From contig CM055111.1 in NCBI GenBank assembly GCA_029204225.1, forward strand, positions 11,801,697 to 11,865,696: DNA of 64,000 nt, read 5' to 3'. The notes under the pieces are model-generated. The model worked only from the letters and a program-made list of their open reading frames with translations. It did not search any database and was not told the origin of the DNA. Position 1 is the first letter of the stretch, and each line of letters begins with the position of its first letter. Origin of the DNA: Diphasiastrum complanatum (lineage: Eukaryota > Streptophyta > Lycopodiopsida > Lycopodiales > Lycopodiaceae). Position numbers and translations under genes: made by a program. Shown piece after piece: positions 1-10,779 of this stretch.

Positions 1-445
1 TAGATCTGGGATATATATAACTTCATGATATACTTTAACTTCACTACATTCATGTAGTCTGACTTTCACACTCATCATATTTCTCAGATAACTGAATTAT
101 CTTCATTGGATGCAGGTATCACAGTCTCAATCCCATGCATCGTAGTCACATGAGTCCGATTGCAACGTCAATGGCCAGGACGAGGACGACTCAGCCTGAT
201 CTAATTATAATTAGGTATATTTCAATAATCCAATTTGTAACATATCTTTGTACTTGGAACATTTATGTATGAATATATACTCATTGAATTTAAATTTCCT
301 TCATCAATTTTTAAGTGTTTAAAATGTAACTCAAATAAAGTTTGCAGATTTTTTTATTAACAATAATGAACAAATGATTATGCTTACTAACTTCATAAGA
401 AGTGGTGCAAAAGGCTCTTGGGATCGACGGATGGAGTCCATTTAT
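1..445. other. AT-rich spacer, no gene seen
   Basis: No coding signal is visible. The one structure is a perfect 14-bp palindrome, CTAATTATAATTAG, at 201-214. The same 14-mer recurs at 62735-62748 inside a longer palindrome. Confidence 0.6.
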
Positions 446-475
446 AGGGCAGAATGACTAGCTCCATTCTGCCCT
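446..475. repeat. Perfect hairpin followed by T-run
   Basis: AGGGCAGAATG (446-456) is the exact reverse complement of CATTCTGCCCT (465-475), with an 8-nt loop. A run of T follows to about 489. It looks like a hairpin terminator, but in a plant nuclear genome an inverted-repeat remnant of a small transposon is the likelier reading. No gene ends here. Confidence 0.7.
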
Positions 476-976
476 AATTTTTTTTTTTGATTTTTAAACT
501 TTCGGATTAATCCTCAAAATAGAGTGCCAGTTTGATAGGATATACCAAGGGATGGTTCTCGGTATATTATTCGGAAATGACATGTCATCAATAGCTTTTT
601 TGTGAGGATATATCCCTCGATATACTCGTCTATAAACAATGCAAAAATGAGGTGACGAAGCCTCGATCATCGAGGCAATATCGAGAATCTCGTTCCGAGT
701 CATACTTCATGGTGTATACCGAGGTTTACGGACTTTTATCGAAAAAAAAAATTCTTCATAAAAGCCTCGATAATAAGGTCAGAAATCCTCCAGAATGTTG
801 TAGTGTCTCTGAAAAAACATAATCCGTTTGATTCAGCAGTTAAGACATTTCCAAATGCAACCGTCTCTTTCCGAAAAAATAAAACAACTGGAACATCTTC
901 TCTTGAGCAGTCCATGTAATGACCCTGAAAAAAAAATCATAAGTACCCTTTATGTTAGGATTTGCAATGCTATTGA
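476..976. other. Spacer, nothing recognised
   Basis: AT-rich sequence with only short open frames lacking any recognisable motif. Confidence 0.55.
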
Positions 977-1044
977 AAGCATAATTAGCAAAATTATGAA
1001 ACTGTAATAAAAGCATAATTAGCAAAATTATAAAACTGTAACAA
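977..1044. repeat. 34-bp tandem duplication
   Basis: Two copies of a unit beginning AAGCATAATTAGCAAAATTA, starting at 977 and 1011, with a few differences. A further partial copy (ACAAAATTATGAAAC) follows. Confidence 0.8.
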
Positions 1045-1071
1045 AATTATGAAACATTAGTCCAGAGATCT

Positions 1072-1160
1072 TGGCCTTTAGCCGGTGGCCCTTAGCCCAT
1101 AGCCCATAGCCCTTGGCCCTTGCCCCTAGGCCTTAGCCCTTAGCCCTCAGCCCTTAACCT
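1072..1160. repeat. Degenerate heptamer array (GCCCTTA-like)
   Basis: About a dozen imperfect 6-8 bp units of the type TAGCCCT, TAGCCCA, TGGCCCT run head to tail. The period and C-strand skew resemble the plant telomere heptamer (CCCTAAA), but the sequence differs (GCCCTTA), so this is not a canonical interstitial telomere. Confidence 0.75.
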
Positions 1161-1552
1161 TATCACTTCACCCTCGCTCGCAAGCTTTGCTATTATCCGC
1201 TGGTGTCAAATTAGCTGTTGTTCCAGGATTGCAGCTTCACATTTTGAAGTTGGCAGAATTAGTAAGGACGAAACACTTTAGTTCATGCAATAACTAAAAT
1301 TTACTTAACATTCACCTTCCTAATATTTACTTTCATGTCATTGAAGGAATTCCTACATAGAAAAGAATAGCTTTAAACATAGAGGGACTTACATTTTGAT
1401 ACTCTTAAATATTCTAAACATTCAGATACTCTTAAATATTCTGATAGACTATACTCTATATGATTTTCATCAAGGCAATTAACTGATTTCCAAACAATAG
1501 GCCCTCGATTTTAAATTTCTGTCAAAAAACAATTTAGACAAAAAAGACAAAA
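1161..1552. other. Spacer, nothing recognised
   Basis: AT-rich sequence. A short duplication (CTTAAATATTCT) lies near 1405-1443. No gene signal. Confidence 0.55.
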
Positions 1553-2445
1553 AAAAACAATTGCCTGCCACATTGCTGCAGCTGCAACCAGGCTAGTTGA
1601 CAGAGATAGTCTTAGTCACCTACCTGATGCAGCAAGCTAATGAGCTCCTTGTGAATACTAGTTGGATCAACTGCAGCCAGGCAAAAAAAATTTGTCTGCC
1701 GACGAGCAATGCGCCAAGCAAAAAAAATTTGCCTTGTTGTGTGGGTTTATATTTTCAAGAATCCACCCAAACCATCAAAGCGTACTTTGAGCTTCCTGCT
1801 GCAATGTTATACATAGATCAGCGATTACCAATGGCATTGTGGACATGCTTCCTACTTAGCTCTGATCAAGTTACGTGCTGCAATAGCTCAATCTCGCTCA
1901 CTAGCGATAGAATTTATGTCCGAGATTGCTAAATTCCTCTACACCAGAGCCAAGTCGTGCTCTATCAGACCTGTTTTCTGTCGACCAGAGCTATAGTCTT
2001 TTGTCTTTTCTAAAGTATCGACCTCTCGCTCCGCCATAGCTGTGAGAGCTGTAGCCAGACAAATTTTTTGCCTGGCTCATTGCTCGCCGGCGAGCAATGT
2101 GGCAGGCAAATTTTTTTTGCCTTCGATCCTTGAGCTGCAGCCAACCAAATTTTTTTTGCCTGGCTCATTGCTCGCCGGCGAGCAATCTGGCAAGCAAAAT
2201 ATTTTTGCTTGACTACAGCTCGATGCCTGTCAAGCTGTAGCCCAGCAAATTTTTTTGCCCTAGCTCATTGCTCCCCGGCGAGCAATGTGGCAGACAAAAC
2301 ACAGCTCGATGCTTGTTGAGCTACAGCCAAAGCAGATTTTTTTTGCCTGGCTCATTGCTCGCCGGCGAGCAATGTGGCAGGCAAAATTTTTTTGTTGCCT
2401 AGCCTGGCTTCAGGCTGCAGCCAAGCGAAAAATTTTGCCTGGCTG
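1553..2445. repeat. Array of long hairpin repeats
   Basis: Four units are each centred on the palindrome ATTGCTCGCCGGCGAGCAAT or a one-base variant, at about 2078-2099, 2166-2186, 2266-2287 and 2353-2374. Each centre is flanked by TTTGCCTGGCT on the left and GTGGCAGGCAAA on the right, so one unit folds into a stem of about 22 bp with two mismatches, bordered by T- and A-runs. Centre spacing is about 87, 100 and 87 bp. Between units lies a second inverted motif, CTACAGCT ... AGCTGTAG. More diverged pieces extend left to about 1553. Open frames across the block have no conserved protein character and I treat them as chance. Confidence 0.8.
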
Positions 2446-3907
2446 CGGCTCGATTTGGACATTGAGTTTTAGCCAGAAGAACTTCATTTTGAGAAGCATT
2501 AAATTTGTAGGATGAGAATTTTTTGGGTTAAAATCTGATTGACAGTCAATTGCTTCTAGTATGTTGTATTGTTATGTATTAAAGAAACAAATGTCAAAAA
2601 CACAATATTTTCTAGATATTTGTGACATTGTTAGTCGTATCAGAAAGAAGACATAAAAAAGAATCCCAATGTGCTAGGTTGTATTGACCAGTAGCTCATT
2701 CTCAAGAACACTGTGTCTCAAACTGTCTTGAAAAAGTGGTGGCCTATATGAGCATCCACCCCACTGGAGCATAATCAAAGATTTTGAGTTCTGTGTTATG
2801 CCAACAGTGAAATCATTCGAGTTCAACATTGGTGTTTACAATTATATCAACAACAGCTATAGTTTTAGAACTAAAGATAGCATTATTTCAATATATGGAG
2901 AAAGAAAGCTTGAGAAAATTTCATATTTATCTATGGTTTTCCTACTTAGTTTGGCAAAACAAGGATCCATGAGAGAGTAACATTGGTTCTGGCAACCTTA
3001 ATTCTTTGTCCATCAACCTTAATTCTATTGTGTTGATCTTTGGCTCTTGATTATTTGGCCACAAATAGCCTCCTCAAATAAGCTAGTTCTTGATTTTCAA
3101 AACATTTAGTGGCAAGATCATTGTTACTTTATGGTAATATGAAAATTTTTTGTTTTGAGTTTTTTTGGGTTGTGTGCTAACAATCACTTATTTGAAATTG
3201 CTATCAGTGCATCTAGTTTGTACTTTGTGAATCTTGTGTATTATGGAGATGTTAAAACAAGAAAGTGAGCCTAGGATGGTGAGAAATTATCTTGTGTGGG
3301 ACGGTGAACCATGTGGTCACAACATATAAGAACTTGGAAGGTTTCACATCACACATATAAAGTGAGAGCACAACAAGGTAATCATGAGTCTTTTTTGGGT
3401 TAGGATCTTTAAATTTCTCTAGAGCTACAAATGTAAAGCCTAACAAAAATCAATTTTACTAACCCTCTCTTATTTTCTCCACCCAGGCCTGGACTCTGTG
3501 GTTTCCATCCCACACAAGAAGCCATTGTTTGACTGTTTCATGGTAGCTCCGTAGATCGCAATAGTTCGCAAAAGAGTGCTTTGATCGCAAAGAGAATGAG
3601 CGCAATGAAAGCATAACTCGCAGGTAGAAAGTGTAAAGAAGAAAATTGGAAAATAACTCTGATAAGCAGTAGCGGTGTGGAAGGGATGATGATGTGGCAT
3701 GGTGACTTGACATCTGTCACTTCCATTTATGGAGGACGTGCATGGCTCAGTGTTTGAAACTATAATTTGCCAAATCGATCTTTAATGACGGAAGACCGTT
3801 TGTGAAAAAAAAAAATAAATTAAGGAGAAACAATATCTGTGAGCGTACACACGTGTGAATAATGATGATCACGTGGCCATCATCTTTAATGGAGGGATAC
3901 AAAAAGT
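2446..3907. other. Spacer, nothing recognised
   Basis: About 1.4 kb of AT-rich sequence with only short, motif-free open frames. I cannot support a gene. Confidence 0.5.
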
Positions 3908-4330
3908 AGGTCGAGAGATTCTCAAAAAATTCTCAAAAGTATGCTAGAAAGATTCTAGAAACTTTCTCGAAGGATCTTAAAAAATGATACAGAAACTCAC
4001 GAAAATTTCTCGAAAATTTTAGCAACATACTAGAAAATTTCTTGAAAAAATGGAGATAATGCTAGAAAAGATTCTAGAAAAATTCTCGAAAACGATGTAC
4101 GAAAATTTGATTAACAAGTTTAGTGTTGCGAAAAATTCTCGAAAAGTTCTCGAAAATACTTTTAAAATGATATTGAAAGATTGAGAGAAGTCAAGAAAAA
4201 TTCTCGAAAATTTCAGGAAAATTTCTAAAAAAATTTCTAGAAAAAAAATAGTAAAAATAAAAGAAAAGTCGTGAAAAAATTTAGACAAGATAAAAGAAAA
4301 TTCGCGATTAATCTCAAAAAAATACTAGAA
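3908..4330. repeat. TTCTCGAA/TTCTAGAA-rich degenerate repeat
   Basis: More than ten copies of the 8-mers TTCTCGAA, TTCTAGAA or close variants are embedded in A-rich sequence, often spaced 10-20 bp. The inverted TTC-nn-GAA layout matches the heat-shock-element half-site pattern, but no gene starts nearby, so a degenerate short tandem repeat is the simpler explanation. The minus-strand open frame across it is a low-complexity Phe/Ser/Ile run and not a gene. Confidence 0.7.
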
Positions 4331-6342
4331 AATAATAAGAATAAAAAAAATAAAATAAAAATTCTGGTCAAAGGTAGTATTTCTTCAGTCTGGACCCGTT
4401 AATACGTGTCGGTAATAATTCACCTTCAAGTGATTGAAGTTGCATAGAACCATTGTCAATGATTACTTACTTTTGATTGGGTCATATTTAGAGGAGTCTC
4501 TTTTTTATAACCAGTTCTTGTATGCAAGGAAAGGTCTTTTCTAATAGATTTTTTGAATTCTTAACAAATGGATAGCTATCCAAAGATAAAGGCTTCACAA
4601 TAAAAGCTTATCGAGCACATTGTTTGTTGTTCACAAGAGAACACCGTGGTGGCTAGACCTCCAAAGACAAGAGTCCTTTGGGGAGATTCCTTCAGGCTAG
4701 AGTCCTCAAATGGAAAGCTCAATTGGCTAGAAGAAACTCCTTGAGTCCAAATTTCCTTGGCCTATCGTCCTTACATAGATGTTATCTTTATTGATTGAGT
4801 GGGACCCTTGTGGACCATTAATCATTCAATACTTATGCTTATTGAGTGTTTCACGTTGTAAGGTGGCAAGAAGCTACACAAGGAAAATGATATTGCATGA
4901 CAACAGCTTGATTGCTGGCATGGCATCAAGCTACAACCATGCAAATTGCTAATCACCGAATGTGTTGACTGATTGGTATAAAGCCAAAGAGACGTGAGTA
5001 TTTCAAGGGTTTTATGAACTATTTCTCTAGCTCGTTGATGTATGTGGTCTATTGAGAATGATAGATGTCATAGGGAGTTTTAAATAGCTGAAAATAATGA
5101 TAATGCAGTTCCTTAAGATATTGAGCTTGTTGATCTTTCACATGTTTTGTGCAATAGTCATAATATATCATCACACATCATGAAAATCTCAAGATAGCTG
5201 CCTCTCTTTGTTGCTTACGATCTAGATTTTCTCAAAATTTCTTCTTTGCAAACTTCCAATCATCCTTGTGCAAGTTGTATGGCCTAGATTTGCCAGCTCT
5301 TACCGCATCTCGGATCTTCAATTTGCAGTGGCTCGACACGCCTTCCATGTGTTGTCCCATCCATATTCGGTCAAATTCCAAATCAGGGGAGGGGACTAGA
5401 AATTCTCTATACAACTGGTCAACTGTGAAAGATTTCAGATCCTTAAGATCCAATCTACTTGAATGATCTTTGGTTAGAAAGAGAAATACACTACCAATTT
5501 CACCAATGTAGAAAAATCAGCATCTACACACAATTTGAGATGCATCATTGCTAGTTCAATGCTAGTTGACTTATATCCATTGCTAGTTGACATTGATTAG
5601 GATGATCATGGTGTTATACTATTATATCCATCGAACTACTTTATCTGCCCACTTATCTACACATTAAGCCATAAAACTAAAAAGTTGTTATTTTTTGCAT
5701 AAATGATGACTTTTGAAAAGCTAAGGATCTTGATGAGTGGGATTTTAATGACTTCTAGAAATGATATGTACAAGTTGGATATTTTTTAGTTCGATTAAAT
5801 GTGTTTCGTTTATCCATGCTTGCATTCCAGTCATTTGCCATCTTATGTAGAGTCCCTAGCAAAAGCAATGGGGAGCGAGGATGTTGTGAAAAGGTCCTTA
5901 AAGAAAAGGAATACGATTTTTTTGGACTTGATATGTTTATGATTAGTTAGTTTACTTTTTTTTTTGCCATTTTCCTAGGCTCAACCTAGTTAGCCTATTT
6001 TGTACTACCATTTTCAAAAGCATTGTTCAAACAATTGGAGCATGTAGAATCTTATCTAATGAATAAAGAAATATTATTAAGCCCATCAAATTACAATAAG
6101 CTCTATCTATATTTTGGATGGTATATAACATTATTTATAGAAAAGTTGAGACACACAAACAATGGTAGTCAAAATGGGAATGGTGAAGCAGTTACCAAGC
6201 CTGGGTGGTGATACTGTACAATCTCTTAATCTTTTTTATCTTGATTGACTCTAAGTCGACAACTACTTTTGATCCTTTGTAACTATGCCTATCCGGTGCA
6301 TCAAATTACCCATAATCATTGGTCTTGACAATTAATGATATT
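4331..6342. other. Spacer with one unrecognised small ORF
   Basis: Mostly non-coding in appearance. A minus-strand frame at 5232-5453 (73 codons) has balanced composition and a basic C-terminus (ends AKKKF). It could be a transposase or gag scrap, but I recognise no motif. Nothing else is supported. Confidence 0.35.
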
Positions 6343-7060
6343 GAAAAGGGGGGGTGTTGGATTTATTCCCTCTAGCTCTCCTAAATCCCATTTTAATCTA
6401 TTTCCATTCATGTTGCATATTTACTAACGTTGTCATGCAGTCTGCATATTTACGTGCAAATTCGCACAGACGAAGAAAAGACGAAAGAATCGCAACATTG
6501 TATTTCTACATAGTTTAAGGTGATAGGCAAAAAGGAGACACTATCTTACAGAATGCCAAAAGTGCCCTAAAAGATAAGGCACCCTGTAAATCTTATCCTA
6601 AGGCCATTTGTAAGAGTGACACACTCTTCGCATCATCACCAATGTTCACTTCAGCACTGGCTTACGTCGCACCCTTTTCATGCTCACCCCGTGCAGTTGC
6701 ACTAACAGATTGGACAATGATTGCAGCCACTCACGATCTCCTACAGACAACACATCCACTCTGTACTTTCACATATGCACACCTGTAATATTATGTAATA
6801 TATATATACTGGACACCATTCGTGTAAAAGATGATGAAGAGAGCAGAAGAAGACGACATAAACAAAGTAGATGCCCTGAGTATTGATTCTTCATTTTTGT
6901 TAGAATTAAGGTATAATTCCTTTTTACAGATTGAAATAAGCTTTATAGGGCACGCGGTTTCATCTGCTACTGTATTGTGCTCTATCGCATTATTGACATG
7001 TATACATGATATACTTAATCTGATACAGTTCATTGTGCTGCGTTCAGATCTATGTTAATA
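6343..7060 (+). mobile_element. Polypurine tract plus LTR start, copia-like
   Basis: GAAAAGGGGGGG (6343-6354) is immediately followed by TGTTGGATTTATTCC, the usual layout of a polypurine tract and the start of a 3' LTR. A TATA-like stretch (ATGTAATATATATATA) follows about 440 bp later, near 6795. No coding sequence is recognisable upstream and the far end of the LTR cannot be fixed, so the right boundary is a guess. Seen: the PPT and TGTTGG junction. Inferred: that it is an LTR. Confidence 0.45.
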
Positions 7061-7441
7061 TTGCTATGCTTATCATTCATTTAGTTTGATCTTTCTAGTT
7101 GTTCTTACTGGTAATAGACGATTAACATTTAGTCTTGTCTTTCATGAATCATTCGCGACTAATTATCATTCAAGCACAGTTTAGCTCTTCGCGAATCATT
7201 CGCGCCATATAATTTGTCTTGTTATTCATGACAAATTATTCTTCTGGCGCTTCATCTATAAATGTTTGGCTATGTAATCTAGAATGACCGTGATTTCTAT
7301 CACTAAAGTTCTGCCATTCTGATAGGCATAGTCATGCTTACGGAGAGAGTCGTATAGTTCATTCCGCTACGCACGAACATTTTCTGTTCGAGTTCGCTTC
7401 TCGTTCGCTTCTTGTTCGAGTTCGTTTCTCGTTTGTGTTCG
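7061..7441. other. Spacer with GTTCG-rich short repeat
   Basis: Non-coding in appearance. Near 7383-7440 a 10-13 bp motif (GTTCGCTTCTC and variants) is repeated about five times. Confidence 0.5.
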
Positions 7442-8389
7442 TCATAAAGTCTTCCTCTCTCTCTCCAAACATTTTGAGCTCTCAGGCTGCTTGACATAGG
7501 ACGAACTGTTACTATTCTCTTGTCTATTCTGTGCTGATTTGTTCCTTGGGTTCAGGCAGCAATCCATGGTTGCACGACCCTTTTTGTGGTAGTGGATACA
7601 CTCAATTTTTGGATTGAGCCAGCATGTATGGACTGTCTGCCCATCTCGTCTGCATCTCACGCAAGTCTTTTTTTCTCCACCTTGCTGTTTTGACCTCCCT
7701 TTGTTCTTCCACTTGACTTTGCTTGTCCCCTCTTCTTGCTGATCACGATCCTGCCTTTGATTCGACTCTCTCTTAGGCTTAGTTTGTTTCTTGGTCTTTT
7801 CTTTGTTGCCTTAGAGGGCTTGGTCAGAACCATCCTTGTGATCAAGGTGCTCTCTCGCCTCGACTTCCTCTCAAATTTTGACAATTGCCTTTTCGAGGGT
7901 CATTGTAGGATCTTTTGCGAGTAGGGTTCTGGTTGTCTGGAAAGATCTGAATAAGGCTCTCAATAGGTAAGTGAGCTGCTTCTCAGCTGACACTACATTT
8001 TTAGCTCCAAAATTGTGTAGTAATAGAAATAGATCCTTCATCTTCCTTACAAAAGAAGTGAGGTCTTTCCTATCCCACTGTAGATTTGTCAGCTGATCTT
8101 CCAGCATCTTTATTTGACTTTGTGATTTTGTTTGAAATCTTGTGAGTAGTGTATCCCACATCTCCTTTGCTTTGGAGAGTGTAGCCAGGTCAAGTGTGAG
8201 ACTATCTTCGATGGATGATGATAGCAAGGCTATTGCCTTGTCATTTTTCTCCCTCCACTCGCATAGCTCTTTGCCTGATGTCGTAGGCGTCTCCTCTATG
8301 CCATCCACCCAGGGGAATAAGCTTTCATCCTTTAGTATCAGTTTGGTACATTTTGGTACTATTTTAGCACCAAGCTGAAACTGTTTCAA
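7442..8389 (-). pseudogene. Ty1/copia gag relic (UBN2 type)
   Basis: A minus-strand copia Gag in three overlapping frames. 8389-7871 gives the capsid-like domain (CEWREKNDKAIALLSSSI, then a KAKEMWDTL motif). 7884-7657 is a Lys/Arg-rich linker. 7660-7442 holds two adjacent zinc-knuckle positions. Both knuckles are damaged: the first reads CVRCRRDGQTVHTC with Gln at the His position; the second reads CIHYHKKGRATMDC with Tyr for the second Cys and Arg for the His. At least two frameshifts separate the parts. No protease, integrase or RT follows. The knuckle region is clearly the same family as the copia relic near 61.85 kb, where the second knuckle is intact. Confidence 0.85.
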
Positions 8390-8421
8390 TTCTTAATGTT
8401 TGGTATCTATTGCCTCTGTTT

Positions 8422-8489
8422 TGGTACTATGTACCAATATCTGGTACTATGTACGAATATTTGATACTATGTACCAATATTTGGTATTG
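8422..8489. repeat. 20-bp tandem repeat (TGGTACTATGTACCAATATT)
   Basis: Three full and one partial head-to-tail copies with a few substitutions. Each unit contains the palindromic core GGTAC-TAT-GTACC. Related GGTACT/AGTACC motifs are scattered over the next 2.6 kb. Confidence 0.8.
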
Positions 8490-8559
8490 TTTATATGCTC
8501 CTTCAAAACAGTGAGGGTAGTTTTTGGTAATGTCTGATATTTATCTTTTGTTTCTACAG

Positions 8560-8822
8560 ATATTTTTGTCCAAAATAAGTGTGAAGTCTGGCGTAAAGAC
8601 TTCAAGGAAATACCTTACGTCCGCGAGGAACTGGGGGTGCCAGTATTTCTGAAGAACCTGCGGGAGGTATGGAAATTATGGCCAGAGTTCGACGCACTAA
8701 ACACCATAGATGATAAACGCTAAAAGTCATTAAGAAACAACTACGAGAACTGCTTGGCCATAAAATCTTTTGACCCTTCCATAGAGTGCAATGCTGAAAT
8801 GGCCCCCCTGGCATATGAATGA
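8560..8822 (+). pseudogene. Exon-like fragment, product unrecognised
   Basis: A good 3' splice-site sequence (TTTTGTTTCTACAG) ends at about 8560. It is followed by a plus-strand frame that is open for some 45 codons (KCEVWRKDFKEIPYVREEL ...), hits one TAA near 8722 and stays open to about 8820. The composition is protein-like, rich in charged and aromatic residues. I recognise no family. It may be a decayed exon of a gene or of a DNA transposon. The opposite strand is also open (8602-9015) but looks like the shadow. Confidence 0.3.
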
Positions 8823-8837
8823 AGTCTTGTATATGTG

Positions 8838-9923
8838 GCTCATGGGCTAGGTCCATGCGTGAATCCCTATCACCTTTACTAGAAGAAACCCTTTGTTCGA
8901 CTGTGAGGACAATATTTTCCCTCTTGTTGTGAACTACTTTGTTGAGGTCGAAGGGTACATGTACCACTTTGACCCCCCTACAGATTAGATTTGAACAACC
9001 CAGCTTGGGCTGCAACTAATTTTCTATACATGTTACAAATTCAAAAAATCAATATATGATATACTACATAGATTTGAATGGCTATTTCATTCTTGAGCTG
9101 CTTTGAGTTTCATTTGCAGCTTCTTGATTTATTGGGATGAAGGTTGAAAGGCCGAGGCATTCTTCAACCTGTAAATCCTATGTTTGTGCTTGTAAATGTT
9201 CACAACCAGATTCCAACATGATTTTTGAGTCACAAATAGGGTAGTTTAAGTTTTTTAGTCAGGGTTTGTGCTCCTTGCAACATTACTAATATGTGTTCAC
9301 ATGCATATTCCAGTATGATCTACGAATGATGGTATGGGTGGAGTTTATTAAAGTTATAGTTTGTGCTCCTTGGATGGTTTTAGTTTTTGTTTAAGAGTGA
9401 AGGGGTGTTAAAGGTGTTAAATATGGATATAATGTTAAAGATCCACAAGAAGTATATGTTTTTGAGACTTAAGTGCAATTTCAGACGATTACAAATGTAC
9501 CAAAATTGGTACTTCGATAGTACCAAATTTGGTACTCAACTACCGGACAGAAAACCTGTAATTTACGAACATGTACTTTGGAGTTTTAAACAAGCAGTGC
9601 CTATTTTTCAAATGGAAAAGACAATTTCAGTCAATACCAAAAGCACTATGATTGAGACTCCGATAGTATTAAAAAACGTAGCCTGAATTTACAAATAACA
9701 AATTCAAAATATTGATAGATAAGTGATCCAAAGTATCAAATTGGTACTCATCAGTTTCAAAACGAGTATCATGAAAGTACTAAATGAATCAATATAAGGC
9801 ACAAAGGTTATTTGCATCCTGATTTCAGGCGTTAAGCAAGTCCTCTTGATCACTGTCATCTTCGTACGGCATGTTGTTGTATATGTTCTCATACACATCG
9901 GTGGATAATCGAAACATGTTATG
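8838..9923. other. Spacer with scattered GGTACT motifs
   Basis: No gene is supported. GGTACT/AGTACC motifs occur at about 9508-9540 and 9735-9780, sometimes as inverted pairs. Confidence 0.5.
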
Positions 9924-10735
9924 ATATCCAAGGATAGGCTCCATGGAAAACCGGATTGCTCTCACTAGGTGTGAATAGATCATTACCCGGTTGTGTTTGG
10001 TCTAGAAGGTTGTATGTATTTATCATGCCTTCGACTTGGCCATAGTATAGGCCTTCAACTACTCTCCCTCCTCTAACAATTCTGTTGTGCCATGCATCCT
10101 TCTATGCTGTCGCTGCCTGGTACATCGTCTTGGTGCATTTAAGAAGGTAGAAATCCTCTCCCCTCTCTGCTGCTTTGATCGCAAAATTGTCCCAGTGGAT
10201 AGCAAGTCACACAAACTATCAAGGTTCCCCTCATACATGGGCAGGTTGGTGTCACTATGCATTGGCATGGATCCATAAGCATCGTCATTATCTCCAGCGT
10301 CACCGTCTTCGTCGTTGCTAGCTGCCTCTGACTATGGCAATGGCTGGATAATCAATATTTCCAGTCTTCCACGTGCTGTTTGTTCCTACATCTTCTCCAT
10401 TGCCCTATAATACATGAATTGCAGAAACAAGAAATTGTGCAACATCGTTGTGAGCATGGACTATCCTGAGAATATCTATCAACACAGTGGAACGAGCGTG
10501 AGCCTGTGATACGCTGACAATCCCATTTCACATCACGTTGCACCTCATCCTTGCTGACCAGCCAGAAAACCCTTCTTGTATTGTAGCTATGACCTTCTCC
10601 TTTTGGCCTAAATGTTTCTTTCATATATGCGACCACATCTGCTGCACATTTCAAGGGCCAGTCGTCTGGTTTGAACTCCTCGTGAGTGAGTTTTCTTGAT
10701 GACCGTGCCCGCTTCGTCGTGCTCGTCTTTTCCAT
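9924..10735 (-). pseudogene. Decayed TE-like protein with Cys cluster
   Basis: Two minus-strand blocks read as parts of one protein. 10735-10352 begins MEKTSTTKRARSSRK, a basic start. It continues through DVKWDCQRITGSRSFHC and ends in a cysteine cluster, CFCNSC-x7-CRNKQHVEDWK. After about 80 poorly conserved codons, 10176-9924 gives GEDFYLLKCTKTMYQ and GGRVVEGLYYGQVEG, with an internal TAG. The pattern CFCxxC-x7-CxN-x3-V-x2-W looks like a zinc-binding module of the kind seen in eukaryotic transposon-associated proteins. That comparison is from memory and inferred; I cannot name the family. Confidence 0.4.
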
Positions 10736-10779
10736 GGCCTAAGACAGAAAAATTATGCATCATTTGCAGACCTATCAAG

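Noticed and set aside
446-489. Bacterial-type rho-independent terminator
   Set aside because: The shape fits, but this is plant nuclear DNA with no gene ending there.
1072-1160. Interstitial telomere
   Set aside because: The heptamer is GCCCTTA-like rather than CCCTAAA; no canonical unit run is present.
1597-1932. 111-codon plus-strand frame within the hairpin-repeat block
   Set aside because: It overlaps repeat units and has no recognisable domain.
977-2445. CRISPR-like repeat-spacer array
   Set aside because: Nuclear plant context, diverged palindromic units and no equal-length unique spacers.
4019-4288. 89-codon minus-strand Phe-rich frame
   Set aside because: Low-complexity translation of the TTCTCGAA repeat tract.
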